Assembly: GCA_002438785.1 (NCBI GenBank)
Contig: DJQS01000010.1
Span: forward strand, 1 to 33,179
From: Caryophanales bacterium UBA6380
GTDB taxonomy: Bacteria > Bacillota_I > Bacilli_A > RFN20 > CAG-826
DNA: 33,179 nucleotides
Direction of reading: 5' to 3'
Below the pieces are notes generated by a model. The model had not been told where the DNA came from. It did not search any database and was given only the letters and a program-made list of their open reading frames with translations. The translations under genes were made by a program, and so were the position numbers. Of this stretch, positions 16,065 to 23,650 are shown one piece after another. The number at the start of each line of letters is the position of its first letter. Positions within the stretch are counted from its first letter, which is position 1.

Positions 16065-16577
16065 TTATTTTGCTTTATGTTTAATCTTTAAACTATATAA
16101 AAATAAAATTAATCCGATAATAAAAAATAAAATACTAACGACATTAAACATGATTTTAATTGCTAAAATCATGTTTTTAAATGTTGTATTAACTTCTGTT
16201 GCAGTTGAACTATCGACAAAAGATTTTTCAGAAAAATATAACACAACATTTGAAATAATTAATTCAAATAGAGAAAAAAACATAAATGCTATTCCAGCAA
16301 ACTTAAATGTTTTATTTTTTCTACTATCAACGTAATTAATTAATTTATCAAAAGTTTGATCGTTATTGCTACTATTTACTTTATCATCATTTATTAATTG
16401 GGATAATGAAATATCTAAAGCTTTGGATATTTTTAATAAATCATTATCAGGTATTTCGATTAATTCCTCTTCGTAAGAACTTAATAAATGTTTTGAGATT
16501 CCTGTTAAGTTACTTAATTTATCAAGACTAATATTTTTAAGAACTCTTATTTCCTTTATTTTTTTGTTTAGCGTCAT
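16065..16577 (-). CDS. XRE-type HTH protein with two membrane helices
   Basis: The protein has 170 residues. An N-terminal lambda-repressor-like HTH (about 5-60) contains ISLDKLSNLTGISKHLLSSYE and a hydrophobic ALDISLSQLI end. A polar linker (62-90) leads to two membrane helices at about 92-114 and 137-162, so it is a membrane-tethered DNA-binding protein. A frame is open up to an ATG at 16637, but AGAGGA stands eight bases before the ATG at 16577, and the HTH begins there. The gene converges on msmK with one base between the stop codons, and its reading frame carries the likely msmK terminator on the opposite strand. What it regulates is unknown. Confidence 0.82.
   Translation of the reverse strand: MTLNKKIKEIRVLKNISLDKLSNLTGISKHLLSSYEEELIEIPDNDLLKISKALDISLSQLINDDKVNSSNNDQTFDKLINYVDSRKNKTFKFAGIAFMFFSLFELIISNVVLYFSEKSFVDSSTATEVNTTFKNMILAIKIMFNVVSILFFIIGLILFLYSLKIKHKAK
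16146..16178 (+). terminator. Likely terminator of the maltodextrin operon, inside the convergent gene
   Basis: A perfect 13-bp stem (16146-16158 with 16164-16176, core ACATGATTTTA/TAAAATCATGT) has the five-base loop ATTGC. On the plus strand the second arm runs into TTTTT (16174-16178). It lies 83 bases after the msmK stop codon, within the coding region of the minus-strand HTH gene (residues around NMILAIKIMF). On the minus strand the T-run is shorter, so it mainly acts on plus-strand transcripts. Confidence 0.65.
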
Positions 16578-16691
16578 TTTTATATCCTCTACACTAATTA
16601 TATTTAAAGTTAAGAATAATGAAATATATATTATCAAAAATGTATTTATTTTTGATAATTTTTATAGTTTATTGTAATTAATTTATCATTT

Positions 16692-16720
16692 TTTATATAA
16701 ATTGATTAGGGTAATATAAT
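16692..16720 (+). promoter_or_regulatory. Possible promoter upstream of the NfeD/SPFH genes
   Basis: TATAAT at 16715-16720 is a perfect -10. TTTATA at 16692-16697, 17 bases upstream, is a weak -35. The start point would be near 16727, and the transcript would carry the hairpin at 16749-16793. Confidence 0.45.
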
Positions 16721-16748
16721 TTATTAATGTTGAATAAATTAGTCAAAA

Positions 16749-16793
16749 AAGCAAGGAATTACTACATTCACCCATAGTAGTTCCGCATTGCTT
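16749..16793 (+). ncRNA. Bulged hairpin in the leader of the NfeD/SPFH unit
   Basis: Three helices stack in register: AAGCAA (16749-16754) with TTGCTT (16788-16793), GGAA (16755-16758) with TTCC (16781-16784), and CTAC (16762-16765) with GTAG (16777-16780). The loop contains TTCACCCAT, and there are single-sided bulges TTA and GCA. The 14 paired positions are GC-richer than the flanks. There is no T-run, so it is not a simple terminator. It could be a leader regulatory structure or a small RNA; no known riboswitch was recognised. Confidence 0.4.
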
Positions 16794-16797
16794 ATGT

Positions 16798-17064
16798 AAT
16801 TTTAAATCTAATTATGTTGTGATTAGTGTCGATATAAATGAAAATAAAATTACTATTAAATCAATAAGTAATGAAGAAGTTGATTATAGTTCACCTAATA
16901 ATTACTCAACTCATAAATTAAATATACCTACATTGCATGTATAATTAACAAGCAAAATATCGCTAGATGATTTGATCTATAATAATATAAATATATCAAA
17001 AAATATTGCTTATAATTATAATAATGATATATTGATTATAGATTTAAGCAAGGAGCCAAATAAT
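16798..17064 (+). pseudogene. Remnant reading frame with one stop, in frame with NfeD
   Basis: The frame reads like coding sequence (NYVVISVDINENKITIKSIS near its start, LIYNNINISKNIAYN later) with a single TAA at 16942-16944, and then runs without another stop into the NfeD ATG. No ATG start or ribosome binding site is found at its beginning. Codon use is like that of the neighbours. It may be a decayed small gene whose last part sits just before NfeD, or an N-terminal extension cut off by a nonsense mutation. The protein is not recognised. Confidence 0.35.
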
Positions 17065-17535
17065 ATGTTTAATTTATTAATGAGTAATTGGACCATTGAA
17101 AATTATATGATATTTGTTTGGCTTGGAATTTTTATTGTAGCAATTTTAATTGAATATTTTACTTATGAAATAGTTTCAATTTGGTTTGCTGGAGGAGCTT
17201 TTATTGCTTTTATTTCATCATTTATTCCACATATTCCTTATTGGTGTGAAATAATAATTTTTATTTCTTTTTCTATTTTATTACTAATTTTATTAAGGCC
17301 AGTTGCTAAGAAATTATTATTCAGAAAAGAAATTAAATCAAATATTGAAGAAATCATTGGCAAAAAGGTTCTTGTTAGTAAAAGAATAACTGAATTAGAT
17401 TGTGGCGAGGTTAAAATAAACGGCGTTATTTGGAGAGCAATGTCTAATGAGCCTATAAAAAGTATTGAAAAAGGTGAGATTGTTAAAATTGTTGCTATAG
17501 ACGGTAATAAATTAATTGTTAAAAAGATTGATTAA
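17065..17535 (+). CDS. NfeD-like membrane protein, partner of the SPFH protein
   Basis: The protein has 156 residues. After a short N-terminus come membrane helices at about 15-32, 36-53 and 60-80, then a cytosolic or extracellular OB-fold (about 92-156) with GEVKINGVIWRAMS, the typical NfeD C-terminal core. NfeD proteins work with stomatin/SPFH proteins in membrane microdomains, and such a gene follows 12 bases later. It is the short, protease-less form. The frame is open further upstream (from a TTG at 16972), but AAGGAG at 17050-17055 stands nine bases before this ATG, and the upstream part is not NfeD-like. Confidence 0.85.
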   Translation: MFNLLMSNWTIENYMIFVWLGIFIVAILIEYFTYEIVSIWFAGGAFIAFISSFIPHIPYWCEIIIFISFSILLLILLRPVAKKLLFRKEIKSNIEEIIGKKVLVSKRITELDCGEVKINGVIWRAMSNEPIKSIEKGEIVKIVAIDGNKLIVKKID

Positions 17536-17547
17536 GGAGGAATTTTT

Positions 17548-18489
17548 ATGGAACCATGGCAAATCACACTTATTGTATTAGGTATATTTTTATTTTTTAT
17601 ACTTATAGTTATTGTTAGTAATATTCGTATCGTAAAACAAACTAATAAATATATCATTGAAAGATTTGGCGGATATGTAAAAACTTGGGGTGTAGGAATA
17701 CATATGCTAGTTCCTTTTATTGATAGAGTTGCTGAAATTGTTTCTTTAAAAGAACAAGTAAAAGATTTCGATCCTCAACCAGTTATTACTAAGGATAATG
17801 TAACAATGCAAATTGATACAATTGTATTTTATCAAGTTACAGATCCTAAACTTTATGCTTATGGTGTAGAAAATCCAATAAGTGCTATCGAATGCTTGAG
17901 TTCTACAACATTAAGAAATATTATTGGCGAACTTGATTTAGATGAAACTTTAACTAGTCGCGATGTAATAAATGTTAAAATGAGAGCGATTTTAGATGAA
18001 GCTACTGATGCTTGGGGAATCAAAGTTAATCGTGTAGAATTAAAAAATATTTTACCACCAAAAGATATTCGTGATGCTATGGAAAGACAGATGAGAGCTG
18101 AAAGAGAAAAAAGAGAAAAAATCTTACTTGCCGAAGGTGAAAAACAAAGTGCGATATTAATTGCTGAAGGTAATAAAGAAAGTGCAATTTTAAATGCAGA
18201 AGCAGAAAAACAAAAGAAAATAAAGAATGCTGAAGGTGATGCTCAAGCGATTTTAACAGTTAAAAATGCGGAAGCTCAGGGGATTATCCTTGTTAGAGAA
18301 GCTGAAGCAAAAGGATTAGAAGCTTTAAAAAATGCAAGTGTCGATGATAAAGTGTTAACTTTAAAGTCTTATGAGACATTATCTAAAGTCTCTGATGGAA
18401 AAGCAACTAAATTGATTATACCAAGCAATATTACAAATCTTGCTTCAACTGTAACTACTATTGCTAATATTATAAAAGAAGATAAATAA
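17548..18489 (+). CDS. SPFH/band-7 (stomatin-like) membrane protein
   Basis: The protein has 313 residues. One N-terminal helix (about 5-25) anchors it. The SPFH domain follows from about 28 to 185, with the family hallmarks ERFGGYVKTWGVGIH, the VKDFDPQPVITKDNV stretch and YQVTDP. The region 185-260 is Ala/Glu/Lys-rich with repeated AEG and AEA units, forming the long helix on which these proteins oligomerise. It organises membrane microdomains and may guard membrane proteases. AAGGAGG precedes the ATG, and NfeD lies directly upstream, the standard operon pair. Confidence 0.93.
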   Translation: MEPWQITLIVLGIFLFFILIVIVSNIRIVKQTNKYIIERFGGYVKTWGVGIHMLVPFIDRVAEIVSLKEQVKDFDPQPVITKDNVTMQIDTIVFYQVTDPKLYAYGVENPISAIECLSSTTLRNIIGELDLDETLTSRDVINVKMRAILDEATDAWGIKVNRVELKNILPPKDIRDAMERQMRAEREKREKILLAEGEKQSAILIAEGNKESAILNAEAEKQKKIKNAEGDAQAILTVKNAEAQGIILVREAEAKGLEALKNASVDDKVLTLKSYETLSKVSDGKATKLIIPSNITNLASTVTTIANIIKEDK

Positions 18490-18496
18490 ATAATCT

Positions 18497-18524
18497 TTGA
18501 CATTAATGTTGATAAAATTATACA
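18497..18524 (+). promoter_or_regulatory. Possible promoter after the SPFH gene
   Basis: TTGACA (18497-18502) is a perfect -35, followed after 16 bases by TATACA (18519-18524). No gene on the plus strand lies downstream before the terminator at 18589-18615, so if active it would yield a short non-coding RNA. Confidence 0.45.
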
Positions 18525-18530
18525 AAATAT

Positions 18531-18618
18531 AAAGTTTTTATTAATTCAATATTTGATAAAATATTTTGATTTAGAAGTGATTTATAAAAAAATAGCGCAC
18601 TTTTTGCGCTATTTTAAT
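18531..18618 (+). ncRNA. Candidate small RNA of about 88 bases
   Basis: This is the segment between a TTGACA-N16-TATACA promoter and a strong terminator. It has no ribosome binding site or useful frame. It can form an internal hairpin (AATATTT GATA AAATATT, within 18547-18571) before the terminator stem. It is supported only by the promoter-hairpin-terminator layout. Confidence 0.3.
18589..18615. terminator. Bidirectional terminator between convergent genes
   Basis: A ten-base perfect stem AAAATAGCGC (18589-18598) / GCGCTATTTT (18606-18615) has a seven-base loop. It ends transcription of the SPFH unit on the plus strand and of the dehydrogenase gene on the minus strand, where a run of seven T follows. 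Confidence 0.85.
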
Positions 18619-18631
18619 TTAATTCTTTTAA

Positions 18632-19579
18632 TTATTTATACTTATAAAATCCTTCGCCAGCAGACATGCCTAATTTTCCTTCAGCTATATATTTCGAAAG
18701 CATTTTGTCCATTCCTTTAAAATTATAAGGAGCAAGGAATGAAGGAATTTTAACATACATTTTAACAATATTATGAGCTGTAGTTAATCCAACAGTATCC
18801 AATATTTGAAATGGTCCTTTTGGTGATCCAGTTCCTAGAGTCCAAGCTTTATCAATACTTTGAGGATCACTTATACCATTAACATATAAATCCATAGCTG
18901 AGAATAAAAGTGGAACTAACATTGAATTTAATAAGTAACCAGATTTTTCTTTTAATACAGGTAAAGGTATCATGCGAATTTCTTTAGCAAATTCTGTAAC
19001 TTCATCGAAGTATTTCATGTTAGTTTTAGCTTGGGCCATAACTTCGGTCATATTGTTTTTCCAAATAGTATTTGCAAAATGTAAAGACAAGAATTTATCT
19101 GGACGGCCAGTGTATTTAGCAAATTTACTTGGTAATAAAGTTGATGAATTTGTAACGATAATTGTTTTTTCTGGTAAGACTGGAGCTAATTTTTCATAAA
19201 ATGCTTTTTTTGAGTCGATATCTTCAGCCATTGATTCGATTACAATATCAGCATCCTTACAGGCTTTAGCTAAATCTAACTCTATTTTTAAATTATTGTA
19301 TGCGTTTTCAACTTTTTTTAAGCATTCTTCTTTATTGAATGTGTCATAATCTGCTAAACCCCTACACCAATTTTCCTTTGTTTTTCCTTCAGGAGTTGCC
19401 ATTTTATTAATATCATTAATATAGGCATCTCTTAAATGATCAATTTTTGGTTTTGTTCTTTGAATACTAGATTCGCTTCTTAACCAAATTGTAACATTAA
19501 ATCCACAATAAGCAGCTTGAAAAGCAATTTGACTTCCTAAAACGCCACCTCCAGCGACAACGACATTATTTAATTTCAT
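18632..19579 (-). CDS. 3-hydroxyacyl-CoA dehydrogenase-family enzyme
   Basis: This is an NAD(P)-dependent enzyme of 315 residues. The N-terminal Rossmann fold has GGGVLG (10-15). The catalytic set of the family is present: Ser146, His167 (in SLHFAN), Glu179 and Asn218 (in KSGYLLNSML). The C-terminal helical domain ends with GEGFYKY, the usual finish. The closest named enzymes are 3-hydroxybutyryl-CoA dehydrogenase and L-gulonate/hydroxy-acid relatives. Residues 45-75 form a slightly long insert after the second beta strand. No other fatty-acid or butyrate gene is nearby, so the substrate stays open. AGAGG precedes the ATG. It is a single-gene unit, divergent from hypB. Confidence 0.88.
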   Translation of the reverse strand: MKLNNVVVAGGGVLGSQIAFQAAYCGFNVTIWLRSESSIQRTKPKIDHLRDAYINDINKMATPEGKTKENWCRGLADYDTFNKEECLKKVENAYNNLKIELDLAKACKDADIVIESMAEDIDSKKAFYEKLAPVLPEKTIIVTNSSTLLPSKFAKYTGRPDKFLSLHFANTIWKNNMTEVMAQAKTNMKYFDEVTEFAKEIRMIPLPVLKEKSGYLLNSMLVPLLFSAMDLYVNGISDPQSIDKAWTLGTGSPKGPFQILDTVGLTTAHNIVKMYVKIPSFLAPYNFKGMDKMLSKYIAEGKLGMSAGEGFYKYK

Positions 19580-19707
19580 ATTTATTTAACCTCTCTTTAA
19601 ACAAAATATTATCATTATTGTGTTCAAAATAAAATAAAATTTTTATTCTGCATGCCTTTTTATTTTTTATTAATTTTTATATAAAAGAATTTAGTTATTT
19701 TTTTATA

Positions 19708-19752
19708 TATAATAAAGAAAAAATGCTGATTTAAAGATGAAATGTCTTTAAA
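19708..19752 (+). promoter_or_regulatory. -10 element and leader hairpin of the hypB operon
   Basis: TATAAT at 19708-19713 is a perfect -10 without a clear -35. Its transcript would contain an eight-bp hairpin, TTTAAAGA (19730-19737) with TCTTTAAA (19745-19752), seven-base loop. There is no T-run, so the hairpin is not a terminator; its role is unknown. Confidence 0.4.
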
Positions 19753-19797
19753 AGAGCCAAAAAATTTATTAAAATAATAAAGATAATGGAGAAATTA

Positions 19798-20475
19798 ATG
19801 AATAAAATTAGAATAATTGAAGTTAAAGAAAGTGTTTTTAAATCGAATAATAGCGAGGCTTCGTTATTGAGAAATGATTTAAAAGAAAAGGGAACATTTT
19901 TATTAAATTTAATGTCAAGCCCAGGAAGTGGGAAAACAACTCTTTTAACAAAACTTTTACCTATTTTAAAAAAGGATTTTAAAATAGGAGTAATGGAAGC
20001 TGATATAGATAGTGATGTAGATGCATGCACTATTAATAATTTAGGTATTGATGTCATACAATTACATACTGGTGGAATGTGCCATCTCGATGCTCATATG
20101 ACTAGACAAGGGATTGATAATTTAGGAAATAATGATTATGATTTTTTGGTTTTAGAAAACGTTGGTAATCTTGTATGTCCTGCTGAATTTGATACTGGAA
20201 GCATTAAGAATATGACCATTTTGAGTGTACCTGAAGGTGATGATAAGCCACTAAAATATCCTTTAATGTATGAAGTTTGTGATATTGTTGTAATAAATAA
20301 AGTAGATGTTCTACCATATTTTGATTTTAATAAAGAAAAAGCTGTTAATAATATATTAATGCGTAATGAAAAAGCAAAAATATTTTTTGTTTCATCAAAA
20401 ACTGGAGATGGGATTGAAGATTTAGCAAAATATTTAAAAGAAGACATAATTGAATTTAAGAAGGAGAGTAAATAA
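19798..20475 (+). CDS. hypB: HypB nickel-inserting GTPase
   Basis: HypB is a SIMIBI GTPase that passes nickel to [NiFe]-hydrogenase precursors with HypA. In this 225-residue form the P-loop is SSPGSGKTT (about 40-48). The switch and metal-site region has EADIDSD and HTGGMCHLDAHM with the conserved Cys-His, then LENVGNLVCPAEFD and the NKVD base-recognition motif. The N-terminal Cys-rich high-affinity nickel site and the His-rich stretch of some HypB proteins are missing. An ATG at 19786 is also in frame but overlaps the ribosome binding site GGAG that serves ATG 19798. It opens the six-gene operon; the next gene starts two bases after its stop. Confidence 0.93.
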   Translation: MNKIRIIEVKESVFKSNNSEASLLRNDLKEKGTFLLNLMSSPGSGKTTLLTKLLPILKKDFKIGVMEADIDSDVDACTINNLGIDVIQLHTGGMCHLDAHMTRQGIDNLGNNDYDFLVLENVGNLVCPAEFDTGSIKNMTILSVPEGDDKPLKYPLMYEVCDIVVINKVDVLPYFDFNKEKAVNNILMRNEKAKIFFVSSKTGDGIEDLAKYLKEDIIEFKKESK

Positions 20476-20477
20476 AT

Positions 20478-23294
20478 ATGCCAGAAATGAGTAATGTGTA
20501 TACGCCAAAATTTAAAGGTGATAAAAATCCACGTAAAAAAATATTAAAATTAGGTCAAAAAATTACTGATCGTATTGGGCACAAAGTCACGACAGATGAT
20601 CCTGAATACTGGGGTTTAGCTTGTGTTGTTACTGATGAAATGGCTGATATCGCTTTAAAAATGAAGGTTAGAGTTCCTTTAACTTTTAAACAATTATTAA
20701 AAAAGACTAAATTAGCTCCTGAAAAATTACAAAGTTTGTTAGATAAAATGTCTTATATTGGATTATTGGAATATAATTGGGAAAATGCAGAGCATGAAAA
20801 ACAATATGTTTTACCAATGTTTGTCCCAGGTAGTGCTGAATTTACAAATATGCGCAAAGAGCAATTAGATGAACATCCTGAACTTGCTCAATTTTTTGAA
20901 AGAATGACTTTTTTACCTTTAGAAAAAGTAACTCCAATGGTACCTCTAGGTGGAGCTGGAATCGGTATGCATGTTATACCTGTTGAAAAGGCTATTTCTA
21001 TGGAAAATAAGTCTGAAAATATTGAACACTTATCTTATTGGTTGGATAAGTATGACGGACATTTATCAATTGGACTTTGTTCTTGTAGATATGGAAGAAG
21101 TTTATTAAAAGAAGGATGTGGTGATGATCCGGATGAATGGTGTATTGGCGTTGGTGACATGGCTGATTATTGTGTTGAAACAAAAAAAGGACGTTATGCA
21201 ACTAAAGAAGAGATATTAAATGTTTTAAAACGCGCTGAAGAGAATGGCTTTGTACATCAGATTACAAATATCGATGGAAAAGATAAAATCTTTGCAATTT
21301 GCAATTGTAATGTTAATATTTGCAATGCTTTAAGAACTAGTCAACTTTTTAACACCCCAAATATGTCTAGAAGTGCATATGTTGCACATGTTGATTCAAA
21401 AAATTGTGTTGCGTGCGGTAAATGTGTTGAATATTGTCCTGCTGGAGCTGTTAAACTTGGGCAAAAATTATGTACAAAACATGGTGAAATAAAATATCCT
21501 AAACATGAGCTACCTGATGCATTAAGTTGGGGAAAAGATAAGTGGGATGAAGATTATCGAGATAAGAATAGAATAAATTGTTATGATACAGGTACTGCAC
21601 CATGTAAAGCAAATTGTCCTGCACACATTGCAGTTCAAGGATATTTGAAACTTGCTCATGAAGGAAAATATAAAGAAGCATTAAAACTTATTAAAAAAGA
21701 TAATCCATTACCAGCTATTTGTGGACGTATTTGTAATAAAAAATGTGAAGATGCATGTACTCGTGGTATAATTGACGAACCTGTATCGATTGATGAAGTA
21801 AAAAGATTTGTCTCTGAATTAGATTTAAATAAAGAGACTAGAGTAGTTCCAAAAGTAGTAATTCCATCAGGTTGTAGAGATCATTTTGATGAAAAAATAG
21901 CTATTATAGGTGCTGGTCCTGCTGGATTGAGTTGTGCTTATTATCTGGCAGAAAAGGGTTATTTCCCTGTTGTTTTCGAAAAAAATAAATTTCCTGGTGG
22001 AATGTTAACGTATGGTATACCATCTTATAAGTTAGAAAAAGATGTAATTTATGCTGAAGTTGATGTTTTAAAAGAAATGGGCGTTGAATTTAGATATGGC
22101 GTAGAAGTCGGAAAAGATATTACAATTGATGAATTAAGAAAAGAAGGATTTACTGGCTTTTATATAGCTATTGGATGCCAAGGTGGAAGATATCCAGGAA
22201 TTATAAATGAAAAAGCTAATGGTTGTATAACAGCTGTTAAATTTTTACATGACGTTAGTGTAAATCATAATTTAACTTTAGATGGCGATGTTGTAATAAT
22301 TGGTGGCGGTAATGTTGCTATTGATGCTGCAAGAACTTCTACTAGATTAACTAAAGGAAAAGTCAAAATGTTTTCTTTAGAGACTCGCGATATTATGCCT
22401 GCAAGTGATGATGAAATTAATGAAGCTTTAGATGAAAATGTTGACATAAATTGTGGATGGGGTCCAAAGGAAGTTAAAACTGATGATAATAATAATGTTA
22501 CAAGTATTGTTCTTAAAAAATGCATAAGAGTTTATGATGAAAATCATAAATTTGCACCTGTTTATGATGAAAATGACATTAGAGAAGTACCTTGTAAGAA
22601 TATTATATTTTCAATTGGTCAATCAATTGAATGGAATAATTTATTAAAAGGAACAAATGTGAAATTTAATAGAAATGGTACTCCAATTGCTGATAAATTA
22701 ACTTATCAAACTGATGAGAGAGACATTTTTGTTGGTGGTGATGTTTATACTGGACCTAGTTTTGCTATTAATGCTATTGCACAAGGTAAAGAAGGAGCTA
22801 TATCATTACATAGGTTTGTACAAATTAATTCTAGTTTGACAATTGGAAGAAATAGAAGAGATTTTATCTCGTTAAATAAGGATGATTTAAATATTTTAGA
22901 ATACGACAAAACTCCTAGAACAAAAATCCATTTAAATGAAAATATTGATTACAAGCATTCTTTTAAAGATGCTAGAATTTTGATGAGTGAAAAAGAAGTT
23001 CAACAAGAAACAAGTAGATGCTTAAGTTGCGGAGCAAGTGTTGTTGATGAAAATAAGTGTATAGGCTGTGGAATTTGTACTACTAAATGCGAATTTGATG
23101 CCATTCATTTATCTCGTGATCTTCCAGAGGCTAGTAATTTAGTTAAAAGCGAAGATAAGTTTAAGGTAATTTTGCCTTATGCTTTAAAACGCGCTATTAA
23201 AATTAAATTTGGGAAGAAAACACCTGAAATGAAAGCATCTGAACAAAAGCATAAAGAATATTTAAAGAGCGTAAAAAAGGCAAATAAACAATAA
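20478..23294 (+). CDS. Multidomain Fe-S/FAD/NAD(P) oxidoreductase fusion (GltD-like)
   Basis: The protein has 938 residues. Region 1 (about 40-125) looks like a winged-helix-like N-terminal part. Region 2 (about 195-325) has a Cys-rich segment (CSC at 201-203, C214, C222, CNC at 275-277, C282) and a ferredoxin cluster C310-C313-C316-C320. Region 3 (about 365-780) is GltD/NfnL-like: Cys368, 376, 380, 415, 419, 423 and 427 for Fe-S, an FAD site GAGPAG (478-483), an NAD(P) site GGGNVA (609-614), and the second FAD motif FVGGDVYTGPS. Region 4 (848-871) is another ferredoxin-type cluster. It probably moves electrons between NAD(P)H and ferredoxin or another acceptor. No glutamate synthase large subunit is present, so GltD function itself is unlikely. 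It lies between hypB and hypA; its last base is the A of the hypA start. Confidence 0.88.
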   Translation: MPEMSNVYTPKFKGDKNPRKKILKLGQKITDRIGHKVTTDDPEYWGLACVVTDEMADIALKMKVRVPLTFKQLLKKTKLAPEKLQSLLDKMSYIGLLEYNWENAEHEKQYVLPMFVPGSAEFTNMRKEQLDEHPELAQFFERMTFLPLEKVTPMVPLGGAGIGMHVIPVEKAISMENKSENIEHLSYWLDKYDGHLSIGLCSCRYGRSLLKEGCGDDPDEWCIGVGDMADYCVETKKGRYATKEEILNVLKRAEENGFVHQITNIDGKDKIFAICNCNVNICNALRTSQLFNTPNMSRSAYVAHVDSKNCVACGKCVEYCPAGAVKLGQKLCTKHGEIKYPKHELPDALSWGKDKWDEDYRDKNRINCYDTGTAPCKANCPAHIAVQGYLKLAHEGKYKEALKLIKKDNPLPAICGRICNKKCEDACTRGIIDEPVSIDEVKRFVSELDLNKETRVVPKVVIPSGCRDHFDEKIAIIGAGPAGLSCAYYLAEKGYFPVVFEKNKFPGGMLTYGIPSYKLEKDVIYAEVDVLKEMGVEFRYGVEVGKDITIDELRKEGFTGFYIAIGCQGGRYPGIINEKANGCITAVKFLHDVSVNHNLTLDGDVVIIGGGNVAIDAARTSTRLTKGKVKMFSLETRDIMPASDDEINEALDENVDINCGWGPKEVKTDDNNNVTSIVLKKCIRVYDENHKFAPVYDENDIREVPCKNIIFSIGQSIEWNNLLKGTNVKFNRNGTPIADKLTYQTDERDIFVGGDVYTGPSFAINAIAQGKEGAISLHRFVQINSSLTIGRNRRDFISLNKDDLNILEYDKTPRTKIHLNENIDYKHSFKDARILMSEKEVQQETSRCLSCGASVVDENKCIGCGICTTKCEFDAIHLSRDLPEASNLVKSEDKFKVILPYALKRAIKIKFGKKTPEMKASEQKHKEYLKSVKKANKQ

Positions 23295-23638
23295 TGCACG
23301 AACTTGGAATAGTATTTTATATATTAGATGAAGTAAAAAAAATAACGAAAGAGAATCACGCTTCTCATATTAATAGTGTTACTTTAGAAATTGGAGAAGT
23401 CTCTACTGTTATTCCATCATATTTGGAAGATTGTTGGAAATGGGCTATTGGTAAAGATGATATAACAAAAAATTGTCAATTAAAAATCGAAAAAGTTCAA
23501 GCGATTACATATTGTAAAAATTGTGGAAATAGATTTGAAACAATTAAAAATGGCAAAGTTTGTCCTAAATGTTCGAGTTCTGATACATATCTAATTCAAG
23601 GCGATGAGGTAAATATAAAAGAAATAGAAGTTATATAA
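23294..23638 (+). CDS. hypA: HypA nickel metallochaperone
   Basis: The protein has 114 residues, the family's usual length. The N-terminal MHELGI carries the nickel ligand His2 next to Glu3, and the zinc site has two CxxC pairs (C74/C77 and C90/C93). HypA hands nickel to hydrogenase precursors together with HypB. The start overlaps the preceding stop (TAATG), so it is translationally coupled to the oxidoreductase, not to hypB, an unusual order. No hydrogenase, HypC-F or urease gene occurs in the window. Confidence 0.94.
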   Translation: MHELGIVFYILDEVKKITKENHASHINSVTLEIGEVSTVIPSYLEDCWKWAIGKDDITKNCQLKIEKVQAITYCKNCGNRFETIKNGKVCPKCSSSDTYLIQGDEVNIKEIEVI

Positions 23639-23650
23639 TAAGGTGAGATT

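Noticed and set aside
16578..16637. ATG at 16637 as the start of the HTH protein
   Set aside because: The ribosome binding site AGAGGA belongs to the ATG at 16577, and the HTH fold starts there.
16972..17064. TTG at 16972 as the start of NfeD
   Set aside because: There is no ribosome binding site before it and the added residues are not NfeD-like; the ATG at 17065 has AAGGAG.
20478..23294. Calling this gene gltD (glutamate synthase small subunit)
   Set aside because: No large subunit is nearby, and the protein is about twice the normal length with extra Fe-S and N-terminal regions.
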